Below, one piece after another: positions 23,794-34,708 of a stretch of DNA of 64,000 nucleotides. This DNA comes from Euryodendron excelsum (taxonomy: Eukaryota; Streptophyta; Magnoliopsida; Ericales; Pentaphylacaceae): assembly GCA_033060915.1 (NCBI GenBank), contig CM065384.1:34904001-34968000 (forward strand), given 5' to 3'. The notes beneath the pieces were generated by a model. That model searched no databases. It saw only the letters and a program-made list of their open reading frames with translations, and had not been told where the DNA came from. The stretch's first letter is position 1; each line of letters opens with the position of its first letter. A program made the position numbers and the translations under genes.

Positions 23794-25111
23794 CTAATTG
23801 GGCTTTGGGATGATGCCCACATCCTTGATGCTCCATCCAAGTTTGCAATCTCCGGCCAAGGCAAACCAAGTAGAGGCTTCTCCTAGAGCTCTCAGTGAAT
23901 TGTCAGCTTCCTTGACTCTTTTGCCTTCCTCCGCTAGCTCTTTAGTTTCTTCAATAAACCAGTTGGGTAGCTTATGTTCTTCTAGCTTAATAGACTTGAC
24001 CCGGGCTCGAGGTTTTCTACTCTGGCACCTGGCCGTGCCGCAGTGTTCTTCAGGTGTGCATAGTGGTGGGTTCTTAGCACTGGGTATGAATGGCTCCTTT
24101 ATTTTAGATGGGTTAAAGTGGTACGATTGTAATTCCTTTTTTATGTATTTGGTTTCTTGTATCACATGGTCAACTTTCTCGGCAAATTCATCCACGAGCT
24201 CATCTTCGGGGATTGGCATTTTATCGGGGTTGTGCCATAACCAGGTATGATGCTGTTCCAAATTTGCCCAATCCATTTTCTCCCCATCCTCGTAATATAT
24301 TTCTTGGCATGTGGCAAACCAAACCTTGTCGTTACCAAATTATGTGATAACGTTGACGGTGTGGTCTGGTAAAGGGTTTGTAGTGGCATTCGGAGGAGGC
24401 TTAATTGGTCGTAAGCCGATGATCTTGTTATCTATAAGGTCTTGAATTTTGTGTTTGAGGGCTAAACAATCCTCAGTGTCATGTCCTTGGCCACCTGAAT
24501 GGTATTCACAACTTGCTGCGGAATCAAAGTAAGGAGGCAGAGGATTGGGCTGGGGTCGAGAGGGTATAGGTTTCAGATATCCGGCCATTAGGAGGCCAAA
24601 ATAGGCTGTGGTCAGTGAACAAGCGAGTTTAGTAAATGTCCGTTTTTTCCCACTTGCTCTCTTAGACTGAGGAAGTGTTGCAGATATTTTTGAAGATTGA
24701 GAATTAAATTCTGGTGTCGTAACAAATGGGTCAGTGGTTTGGGAGTTGAAGGGGCTTTGGGTTTTGTTTTTCAAAGTGGTACTGTCTTTAGTGTCATGGC
24801 CAAATGAATGGGGTTGGTATTCATAGGAGAAATTATATAGCTCAGGGGTTTAGTTAAAGACCGGCTTAAAAGGTGTCAGGATGTGGCAATTGGCTTGAGA
24901 AGGTTGTTGGTCAGCAATGGTCGGGGTGTAGTATGGGTCTTTCCTCTTCCTCATGGGTTCGGACTTGGGAAGACTCTTCCCGCTCATGGGTTGTGATTCT
25001 CGCATGGCATAAGAGTGAAGAAAGCATAGTTTCCATTTTGGTCATCCTATTTCTGAGTCTTCTTACTTTCGCTAGTATCAGAGTTAAGGCATCGAGTGTG
25101 AGTGACTCCAT
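23794..25111 (-). pseudogene. Element 2 gag remnant, capsid domain missing
   Basis: An N-terminal stretch (25111-24911) is helical and Leu/Arg-rich. After a few stops comes the typical pre-zinc-finger region of Tat gag, KRTFTKLACSLTTAYF and GYLKPIPSRPQPNPLPP. A CCHC-like finger CEYHSGGQGHDTEDC and LKHKIQDLIDNKIIG follow, then NPLPDHTVNVIT. One stop later a 160-residue frame (24276-23794) begins DWANLEQHHTWLW and ends with LGWSIKDVGIIPKPN at a stop. The ~300-residue Retrotrans_gag capsid domain normally found between the N-terminus and the finger is absent. The stop after the last frame is not followed by protease or RT. This is a minimal, pol-less gag and is probably not functional in this copy. 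Confidence 0.8.
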
Positions 25112-26618
25112 GAGTGTTCTTTAGCTTTTGGCCTATAACAACGGGAAAAGTGGAAAGAGACCTACAACCAGAAGAGGGAAAAAGTCAATACTTCATTTTG
25201 ACAAACTTTTATGCAATGCATGCCTTAAAGGTGTCCCTATTTGAGAGGAAGACTAAACATGATGAATTTGGCTCACTTCTTGGATATAGGAGGTTTGCCC
25301 TTGGATGCAAGTACCTTACCATTGATTAGGTATCTATATTCATCCCTACATTCATTCATTCGTGAAAAAGGGTACATTGAACTTCTGAATTTAAAATGCA
25401 AGAGAATCAAAGTACACTTTAATAGGGGAAAGGGGGAACATTTTCCTTTGGACTTTCACCTATCGAGTTTTACATATGAAATCCTAAACTACTCTTGAGT
25501 CTTCGGATTCGCCATCTTTGGATTTGATGTCGAGGAGATCGCTAAGAGACCTTATTGATTGATTGCCCAAGATCTTCTTGGCAATCCTATCTCCGTGAGC
25601 ATAGAAGGATTGGGGCCTCTCTTATGGAATGACTTAAAATACATGCAATGATTCCTTAGGCTTACATGGGAACCCTTAGGGTTTTGGTAGGTTTAATGCA
25701 ATGGAGAGCGAACTTGGTGTCACTCTCTTTGGGTTGATCATATGCATGAAGATGTAATGACTTGAGTTACTTTGGAACTCTTGTCTTGACATGGAATATT
25801 GAATGCATGAACATGGATGCATAGAGTGAATAGAGAGAAAATACATTTGTAAAGTAAACATAGATGCATGAATAGTTAGACAAGCATTATAACAATAAGA
25901 GTACAGTCATTATAACAACAGGAATAAACAAATATAAAGGAAAGTAAAAGCAGTCACCCTTTCCTCCATGGTTTTAAAATCAGTGCGTGTGTCTTAAATC
26001 CGACAGGAGGTTCGGCTATGCATGGTGTCTATATAAGCATGAGGTTGAGGGTTTACTAATGCGTCCTAAAAAGGCTTGGTTCCCAGATCTTCAAACGTAG
26101 CCCACTTCCGAGGTGGTGCCATGATTGGTTGGTGATCCGAGCAGGGGAATCATCTAGAGGCCGTAGGCGAAGAAACTGACACAACATCTTGCCCGCAACC
26201 AATATACCATTCTCCCTTCAGACTAGAAAGGACATATCAGGGTAAAGAATGCAAGTATGTAGAATGCAAGTGCACGTGGAGTGCGTATGTGATTTTCAAA
26301 AATTAGAGGAAAGAGCCTAACAACTCCCATCCATCCTATCCAATCCATACATTTATAATATGTAGAGCAGTTAACATGACATAAAACAAAATGTGAATAA
26401 AAATCCACCTAGAAAACAAATATGCAACAGTTCGTATGTGGATAACAAACTTAATGCAAGATAATATAAATGGAAATTAATTAGATGTATGTTTTTGTAA
26501 ACAACTTTGAAAATTTGATTTTGGAAATTTTGGAGTGGATAGGATTGAACAAATTAATTGAAGACTCTACATGGGTGAAGGGTGAAAAGACATGACAATG
26601 GCCTAACCCTTTAAGTTT
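25112..26618 (-). other. Element 2 untranslated leader
   Basis: This lies between the primer site and the gag start on the minus strand. There are only short frames, several ATG-poor stretches, and no recognisable domain. A long 5' leader is usual in this lineage. Confidence 0.5.
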
Positions 26619-26637
26619 TTCCAGTTGAGTCGCCAGC
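26619..26637 (-). promoter_or_regulatory. Element 2 primer binding site
   Basis: Directly beside the LTR, the minus strand reads GCTGGCGACTCAACTGGAA. TGGCGACTC-type sites next to the 5' LTR are usual in Tat/Ogre-like elements. I do not assign the tRNA. Confidence 0.65.
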
Positions 26638-29600
26638 TGTCCCGCTTCGATTTTTCCCACTTAAAAAAGACAAGTGAGAAAAACACAATGCTCTCTCGTT
26701 AGAATTCATCCTCCTAGAAGAATGAGTGCGACTAGGTTTGAATTGAAAATTGATTTTGAATTAGGGCTTTTGGAAAACAATTTAGAGTCGCCACCTAACT
26801 TAATTAAGGTGAGTTAGGCCACCTAAAACTAAGCACAATATGAAGATTACATTTAGGGTTTTTGAAAAGATTTTGAAAAACTTCTTCAAGAGGGGGTTTT
26901 TTTTTTTTTTAGAAAAGAGGTTGTTTGGCAACCTTTAGAAATATTTAAGCCCTTTTTTTGAAAATAACTCCATTTAGTCTTTGAAAACAGTGATCTAGGT
27001 TCAAAGGTTGGTTACGTGTAGGGAAAACGCACTAAGCCATCACCCTATCCTGCCCTTGTACCTACATGTCTATTCACCCTAGGTTCACCCATTAGAGCCT
27101 TTGATTAATAAATGTCCAATACTATCCACTTTAGAAAAGAATTTTGAAAAGATGTTTGACATGATGCATGACATCCAAGTGCAAGAAAAGACTTTAATTT
27201 TGAAAACAGATTTGAAAAGAACTTGATTTGATTTGAAATGAATTTGAAAAGGTAGATTTGATTTTGAAAGAAAAGTTTTAGAAATTGGAAATAGATATCT
27301 GAAAGTAGATTTTTGGAATTGGAAGTTTGAAAATAGTTATAGAATTGGAAACTTGAAAAAGGTTGTGGAATTAGAGATTTAAAAAAAGTTATGACCGCGC
27401 TCGTGAGGGTTGCCTGCGTATCCCTTTTTGAAAATTAAGGCAGTCGTAGTTCGAATAAGAGTCCAATAGAAAATTTGATTTGAAAAGAGTTTGATTTGGA
27501 ACTTGAATTTGAAGATTAAAAATTGAACTTTGATTTGAAATTGACTTGGAAGGTTTGAAAAGATTGGACTTTGATTTCAAATAGAACTTGAGGATTTGAA
27601 ACAATCCTTAGGATTGACTTTGAACTTGATTTGGAAACATAAAGTTTTGAAAACATCTTGACTTGAATTGACATTTGAAAAACCATCTTGGTTTAGAAAA
27701 GAATTTTTGGAGAAGCGTTGGAAGCTTCCTAATTTTAAGGTTAGGGCCGAACTAGGGTCTAGACATCCTAGGACTTAGGGTAACCTAAGGTTGAAACATG
27801 TAATGGAATTGAATTTGACTTGAACTTGAAAAGCTTGATTTTGGGAAAGCTTGATTTTAGGAAACCTAGACTTAGGAAGATAGGATTTAGGAAGGACTTG
27901 AGATTAAGAAAGATTTGATTGAAAAGTTTGATTTAGAAAATATGGAGAGTTAGAGTCTAGGAAAGATTGAATTTAGAAAATCTTGGAATTAGGAAAGTTT
28001 CAAAATAGGAAAGTTCCATTTTAAGAAAGTTTCATTTTAGGAAAGTTTCGAATTGGGAGAGTTTAAAATAAGAAAGGTTTTGAAATTGAAAAGTTTTGAA
28101 TTTAGAAAGTTTCAACTTAAGAAAGTTTTGAATTTGGAAAGTTTCCTTATTAGGAAAGATTTGATTAGGTTTGAGAATGATTTGAAATTTGGAAAGTTTT
28201 AGAATTAGGAAAAGTTTGAGTTTAGAAAGATTAAGAAGTTTAAAGTTTAAGGAAAGATTTGAAAGTTTAAGTTTTGGAAACTTAAGATTTGGGAATGTAT
28301 GAGATTAGGAAGGATTGAAATTTAAGAAAGATTTAGATTAAGAAGGATTGAGATTAGGAAATGTTGAAATTAGGAAAATGTTTGGATTAGGAAATATATG
28401 ATTTCTATTTCCTAAAATAAAAGATTGGATTTTATTTTCAAAAATAGATAATTTGATTTTATTTTCAAAAAAGGAGGATTTGATTTAGTTTCAAAAATGG
28501 AAGATTTGATTTAGTTTTCAAAAACAGAAGATTTGATTTGACATAGAATTAGAAAGGTGGAGTTTTGAAAAACTTAGGTTTGGAAAGCTACAACTGTGGT
28601 TTAAGAAAAGTGATTTTGGAGATCTAAGATTTGATGTAGAGAATAGAGATTTTGGAAATCTATGTTTTGAGGCAAGATTGAAAATTATGTTTTAGGAAAA
28701 AAAAATTAGGGTTTCCTAACCATAGCTCTAGGGTTTGACTTGAACTCCAAGAAAAAAGGATTTTGGAAGATTCATCTTTTTGGAAAGGGAGATTTTTAGG
28801 AAGAGATTTTTGGAAAGAGTTTTTAGGAAAGCAAGTTTGAAAAGATATTTTTGAAAGGATTTAAAAAAGAGGTTTTAGAAAGTAAGTTTGAAAAGTAATT
28901 TGGAAAGGGATTTGAATGTGAACTTTTGCAAGTCTCTAAAAATATCTCACTTTTCTAAAACGATTCTAACCATAAGAAGATTAGAACCATTCTAGGATTG
29001 TGGTTTTGAAAACAACAAGGATTTGAAAATATAGATAATAATAGTCACTTTAAATATAACACTTTTCTAAAGCAACCCTAACCACGGAATGACTAGAATC
29101 ACCTTAGGATTTTGATTTTGAAAATAAGTTTAGGAAAAGGAGATTTAATGCAAGTTTTGAAAATGATTTTCAATGCAAGTTTTGAAAACAAGTTTTAGAG
29201 AGATGCGTGATCATGATATGCATAATGCAAGTTGGGGTCGTGAACATACAAGGTTAAATGCTTCACCACATAATCAAGGGGGCCGAACCCACGTGGTCTC
29301 CGGTTAGACTAAGAGAAAGCCCTCGACATGGTGACTTTCAATAGCCTAATCCTACACATGAACTGAGGAGTATCTTGTTTCAAGCATATAAGAAGGGGGG
29401 GGGGGATAGAAGATGGGTATTAAAATAGAAAAAAACCCAAGTGAGTTAGGAGAGAGAAGAGAGATGGGGGAATTGCGTAAACATAAATGGGAAGCTTACC
29501 TTGTGTCTTATTTATTTTGCTTGTTTTATTTGTTTTGTTTTACTTGCTTGATTTGCTTTGATCTTTGCATTGATCTTTAAGAGCTTTCAAGTTGCAGCAC

Positions 29601-30599
29601 TTCAAGTCTTCAATTGAGGCTTTGGAGGCTAGTATATAAGTGTATAAGATTGTATGTATGCTAGGGTTAAGTGTATAGAGGCTAGGGTTTTGTATATGGA
29701 GGCTAAGGTTTGGAGAACCTAAAGAAAACTAGGGTTTGGAAGGGCTTCGAGCTCTGTATATCGAGGATCAGGGTTTTTGGAGTGTGTTTGCAGACCTTTT
29801 TCACGTTGGAGGAGGCTACGTATTTATAGACAGAGGACTAGACTGGCGCTTACTGTAGTAGCACCAGGTAAAACTTTACACTGGATCGTTCTGAGGACTT
29901 AAGTACTTTCTCGAGAAATGTGCCGAAAAGCCCTAAGGGCAATTTAGTTATTTTTCACTGGAGTGGGCTAGCAGGCACTGGTGTTGACCTCAGTTTTAAG
30001 TGTTTTCGTCACTCTAACAATGGTCCCGTGACATAGGGGTTTGTTGGCAATTTCCAATATCGACCTGTTTACGAGTGTTTCTAACACTCTGACGGTTGCG
30101 ATGTTTACGAGTGTTTCTGCCACTCTGACGGTTCGCGATTATTCCAGAGACTGCCTGATCTCAGGAAGCTATTAGGTAGACTTATCGCCTGAGGAATCAA
30201 CTTTCTCGAAAGGCGTGTTAAAACGGACATTCTTCATTGGCGTGCTAGCAGGCGCCAAAGGTGAACTGTTCTACCATCTCGAGGATTTGGGGTCTCGTCC
30301 CAGTTGACGAGTTTGAAGGGACTTATCGTTCCAAAGATTTTTCTCAGAAAATGTGCCAGACTGGATGGACTTACAGCCTTAAAGGATCAAATTTCTCAAA
30401 AGACGTGCCGGACTTGATTTGAACTGTAACTGGACTGAAATTGGATTTGAACTGAAACTAGACTAGAATTGGATTTGAACTGGAACTGGAACTGGAACTG
30501 GACTATAACTGGATTTGAATTGGAATGCGTCTATATTAACGTGAATACAAGTCTGGGTGAACTGAAGACTACCGAGCAGACAAAAATGGGGTGCTTACA
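26638..30599 (-). repeat. Element 2, 5' LTR (3962 bp, internal deletion)
   Basis: On the plus strand it starts TGTCCCGCTTCG and ends GGGGTGCTTACA. It aligns along its length with 8892-13580 and with the 3' LTR. Near 29883 it jumps from the AAAACTTTACA motif straight to TTCTGAGGACTTAAGTACTT. The sequence corresponding to about 16378-17066 in the other LTR (~690 bp) is missing. Adding that back gives about 4.65 kb, the size of the solo LTR. The interval 27180-28930 is almost free of C on the plus strand. Confidence 0.9.
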
Positions 30600-30603
30600 A
30601 TAT

Positions 30604-31900
30604 TTTGTATAGCTCATTGTTAGGTGACATCCACTACTTTAAGAATTTATGCTTTATTCTCCTAGCTTCATTCTTGTCATCAGGCAATTCATCTTTGTTG
30701 AGGTCGGCTATGAGTGGATCCATCCAAGATGGTTCTAGTTTTTCAATGGCTAGTACTTGCTCTTTCTCGGGCTATTCAAAGTCTCAATATGGATTATTTT
30801 CTTTAATCCTAACTTCAAAGTTGTCACGAATGTTGCCAGGGCATTAACGTGGGCGTTGCTATCGCGGCTGAACTGATGCAGCTTGTATTTGTTGAACTTT
30901 CTCAGTAATTCATGTGCCTTTGCTAGGTATTGCGTTTTGTCATTCTTTGTCGCGTATTCCCCCATGATCTGGTTTACAACTAGTTGTGAGTTTGAATAGA
31001 TGCTTATCTCTGCAATGTTTAGCTCTATAGCTCGACGTAGTCTGATGAGCAGAATGTCCTATTTTGACTCGTTGTTTGAGGCAGTGAACTCTAGTTTAAT
31101 AGCCTATTCTATTGCCATGCCATCCGGTGTGATTAGGATTATGTCTAATCTTACCCCCTATCGTTGGACTCTTCATCTACAAAGAGCTTCTAATGATCAA
31201 CAGTCTCCCAAAGCTCTATAGTGGGATCATTTTCTAGTAGCTAGGCAATAGGTGTTGGATTGGCTTCCTGTGGCAACTTAACAGAAAATTCAGTAGTGAA
31301 GTCAGCAAGTACTTAACCTTTTACCGCTAATCTAGGTTGATACTTGATGTCAAACTCGCCCAACTCCACTACCCATTTCGCTTCTCTGCCAAAGAAATCT
31401 GCTCTTTAGAGGAGTGGTTTCAACTGGTGATTCGTGAGGACAATGATAGTATGAGCTCTGAAGTAGTGCACTAGCTTACATGATGCCATCATTAATACGA
31501 AAGCCAACTTTTCCAAAGGTAGATATCTAGTTTCTGCCCCCATGAGAATCTTACTGACATAGTAAACTGGCTTTTGTTATCTATTTTGTTGCCGAAGTAG
31601 AACGACGCTGACAATATACTCTGAAACAGCCAGGTATAGATAAAGTTCTTGGTGTTTAATCAGGGTGGAACGGAGTGGTGGTTGGGCTAGATAACTCTTT
31701 AGATCAGCTAGGGCTTGATCACAGTTTGGGCTCCAGCTAAACTGCTGTTGTTTCTTCAGAAGTTGGAAAAATGGTTGGCACTTATCTGAAGATCGACTGA
31801 TAAACCTGTTAAGAGCAACTGCCATCCTAGTTAAATTCTGGACTTCCTTGATGTTTTTCGGGGCTTGGATGTTTTGGATTGCACTGATTTGTTGTGGGTC
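30604..31900 (-). pseudogene. Element 1 RNase H regions (RH plus archaeal-type RNase H-like segment)
   Basis: After the RT, the minus strand encodes the usual connection FSWSPNCDQALADLK and the RNase H start, with KPVYYVSKIL and YLPLEKLAF beyond a frame break near 31575. Further on, LVHYFRAHTIIVLTNHQL and KWVVELGEFDIKYQPR match the end of the Gypsy RNase H. A second RNase H-like segment follows, with MGEYATKND, KFNKYKLHQFSRDSN and ALATF (30965-30750). An additional archaeal-type RNase H is a hallmark of the Tat lineage. Several stops interrupt it. The frame ends at NNELYKI, where element 2 begins. Confidence 0.8.
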
Positions 31901-31912
31901 TGCTTTAATTCT

Positions 31913-32745
31913 TTAGTGCATAACCAATAATCCCAATAAATTTCCTAAGCTTACCTCGAACACACACTTAGAGGCATTGAGCCTCATTTTATACTTCTTC
32001 AGGATGTCAAATACTTCTTTTAAGTTGCCAAGGTGGATCATGCTGACCTTGCTTTTGACTACCATGACATCAATGTAAACTTCTACGGTACTGTCGATAT
32101 GCTCTTTGAACATCTTCGTGATCAATCTTTGATAAGTAGCACCGGCTTTCTTTAGCTCAAGTGGCTTAACCTTGTAGCAAAAAATACCTGTCGGGGTGAT
32201 GAAGGCGATCTTTTCTTGATCTTCCTCGTTGAGTGGTATCTGGTGATACCCATGATAGGCATCTAGGAAGCTCATTCTCTTATGTCCAGCTATTACGTCT
32301 ACGAGCTGGTCAATCTTTGGAAGAAGGAAAGGGTCCTTGGGGCATGCTCTGTTTAAGTCGATGAAATCCACACATACCCTCCATTTGTCATTCTTCTTTT
32401 CACCACAACTGTGTTGGACAACCATCGTGGGTAGAAGACTTCCCTAATTGCCCCTACTTCAAGGAGCCTTTCTATCTCCTTAATTACTGCATCCACATAC
32501 TATATAGCTGCCCTCCTTCCTTTCTGAATCACAGGTTGGCACTGTGGATCAACGTTGAGTCTATGGTAGGCTACCTCTAGATCAATCCCTAGTATGTCAT
32601 AAGGGGTCCAAGCAAAGATTTTGATGTAGCGCGTCAAAGGTTTAATCAGCAATTTTTCTTCATTCTTGGACAAGGAAGTGTCGATCACAAAGTACTTCTC
32701 ATTATTATGCCGATCTATCTCTACTATTTTTAGGTCTTCCACGAC
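31913..32745 (-). pseudogene. Element 1 reverse transcriptase (active site altered)
   Basis: The frame 32742-32500 encodes the RT N-terminal part (IFAWTPYDILGIDLEVAYHR, then LNVDPQCQPVIQKGRR). After a frame break, 32425-31913 carries WRVCVDFIDLNRACPKD, FLDAYHGYHQIPL, PLELKKAGATYQRLI and the active-site box at 32066-32077. There the expected YxDD reads YIDV, so the second catalytic Asp is Val. An RT with this change cannot copy RNA. This is the most conserved part of element 1 and places it firmly in Ty3/Gypsy. Confidence 0.9.
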
Positions 32746-33350
32746 CTTCTTTTTGGTTGTCTGCCGACATCATCAATAGTGGGCGTGTCCTCATGGAGCT
32801 CCATCATATGGACCTCATATGCTTTTACGTTAGTGGAGCAAGCTGCCAAAAAACATTGCTTAGCAGCCACCTGGTCTCCTTGGATCTCCTCTACTCCTTC
32901 AGAGGTTGGGAAGCAATTCAATTAGTGATAGGTGAATGGTATGACCTTTATGAGATGCAACCACATCTGGCCTATGATTGCATTGTAGGGGGAAGACACG
33001 TTGGCTACTAGGAATTCTGTCTGAAGTGTAATCCCTCCTGCGGCTACTAGGATTGTCACCTTTACAAGGGGTCAGACTAGGTCCGAACTGAAGCCAATTA
33101 GAGGGTTGAGGGATGGCTGCTGGTCAGAATCTTTTAACTCCAACTTTTTGAAGAGGTTATAATACATAACTTCAAATGAGGTCCCTTGATTGACCAAAAT
33201 TCTCCTGACATCACAATCCCCCAATCGCAAAGTCACCAGTAATGCGTCATTATGGGGTGTCTGAACTCTAGCTAAATCATCGTGAGCAAAGATTATAACT
33301 TCAGTACTATTGCCGACTTTGACCTTCTTGGGTGGAGGCTAGATTTGCAT
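32746..33350 (-). pseudogene. Element 1 protease region (catalytic Asp lost)
   Basis: On the minus strand from about 33350: KKVKVGNSTEVIIF, then VQTPHNDALLVTL, then ILVNQGTSFE. The usual Gypsy protease centre is V-D-Q/G-G-S-S. Here the Asp codon at 33189-33191 is Asn. The linker to RT (IIGQMWLHLIKVIPFTYH and GDQVAAKQCFLAACS) is intact enough to align with element 3 at 62445-62590. Two stops are present in the same frame. Confidence 0.8.
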
Positions 33351-33899
33351 CACTTGCCTCAAATGTGCTGCTTTCTAGATCTCTACTAAATACTTGTGAG
33401 GATCTACCCGTGCTGATCCCACTGATCCATGCAATATTGCAATTACCCGCGGTGGCTTTGTCTGGGTTTCTTTCTGTGGGGTAGCGTCTTCCTTGCTCTG
33501 CTCCGTTCCCTACTTAGTTTTCTCTCGATCTATGTACTGGTCAAGATGGCCAGCTTTTGCCAGCTCTTCCAAGTGATTTTTGAGGTTTTGCAGTGCTCTA
33601 TCTGGTGCCCTTTTTTGCTATGATAGGAGTAAACCTTTCTTTGCTCCCATGCTGCGGGGTCTCCTGCCAACTTTGGTGGCCATTTAAAAAAGGGCTTGTC
33701 CCAAATCTAGGGCATTATTTTATAGATTGGGTCCTTAAAGACCGTGTTAACCCCTCCAATCGCTTTTCTGCCCCGGTTATTACTTTCTTCGTTTCGAGGC
33801 TTCTTGCTTTCCCTTGTATCCTTTTTATATAACTCTTCGTCGACCTTCGCCTGAATCGGCTATACAATATCTTCTTCTACTCTGGCGTACTATTCAATT

Positions 33900-34708
33900 C
33901 TCAACATCAAGTCCTATACCCCAGTTGTTGGTTTCTTAATCAGGGATTGCCTCAACCGATACTTCTTGGGTAGGCCGATCTTGAATAGTGCAACAACTAG
34001 CTGCTCGCTGCACTCCTCGGTTTCGTTGTAGGCCTCCCAATAGCGTCTTGCATATACTCGTAACCCTTTTTCATCTTTTTTCTGTAAGGTAAGCAAATAG
34101 TCAACCTCTTTAGGTTGCTTACTGTTTGTGTTGAAGCGATCGGTAAATAGCTCGGTGAGTTGTATCCAACTTGTTATTGATCTGGACGGTAACTTGTTGA
34201 ACCATCGTAAAGCTACCTCTCCAAGACTTGATGGAAAACTTTGGCACATTAATGACACGTCTCCACTCCACAGAGCCATCATCTGTTTGAAGTGCCGAAC
34301 ATGACTTATGGGATCCAACTTCCCATCATAGAGTGTAAACTTTGGCGGCACAAATTTTCTTGGAGGTCGGTAAGCCGTAATTTCCTCTATAAAAGGTCTA
34401 GATGTGATTTGGTCGAGGGCTCTTCTGGCTATGTTGTGGGCCGTCCATCCCGTACGACGCTTGTCCATGTTGTCTAACTGCTCGTTTAGCCATGGTCCCA
34501 TTTCTGCTATTTTGAATCGGCTCTTTTTGGATCTCTGGGTAGAGTTTGATTATTCTCACAATGCTAATCTTCCTGTCTGTCCTTGTAATGTCGAGTGCTG
34601 GACGTGTGACTTACAGTTAAACGTGTGGTAGGGGGCTCGTGATTTTAGAATTTGTTCTCTTTCTTCTACGCTAATCTGGTGATCTTTTGTCGACTCGTTC
34701 ATCCTTTC
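33900..34708 (-). pseudogene. Element 1 gag, capsid and nucleocapsid part
   Basis: The frame 34501-33914 has the Retrotrans_gag pattern: PPKFTLYDGKLDPISHVRHF, LMCQSFPSSLGEVALRWFN, LTELFTDRFNT, and LLTLQKKDEKGLRVYARRYW. Downstream (about 33600-33660) a degenerate zinc knuckle YSYHSKKGHQIEHC has lost its first Cys. In the family this protein forms the virus-like particle. The gag N-terminus is separated from this part by a solo LTR (34709-37312), which makes element 1 gag doubly broken. Confidence 0.88.

Larger units (their letters stand above)
8798..30599 (-). mobile_element. Element 2: large non-autonomous Tat-like LTR retrotransposon
   Basis: It is inserted into element 1 between RNase H (30604) and integrase (8797). 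On the minus strand: 5' LTR 30599-26638, primer site at 26637-26619, leader, gag remnant 25111-23794, spacer, antisense PMD gene 21836-20053, tandem repeats 19625-19200, polypurine tract 17757-17738, and 3' LTR 17737-8798 (interrupted by a solo LTR). The polypurine tract and primer site both set the orientation as minus. No protease, RT, RNase H or integrase motif was found inside. The outer ~320 bp of the 3' LTR are missing at 8798, together with roughly 60 bp of element 1. The left junction is therefore a deletion, and no target duplication survives. Full size would have been about 18 kb. Confidence 0.85.

Noticed and set aside
23798..24250. 150-codon plus-strand frame rich in Ser and Leu
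   Set aside because: It is the antisense shadow of the gag frame on the minus strand, which has clear family motifs.
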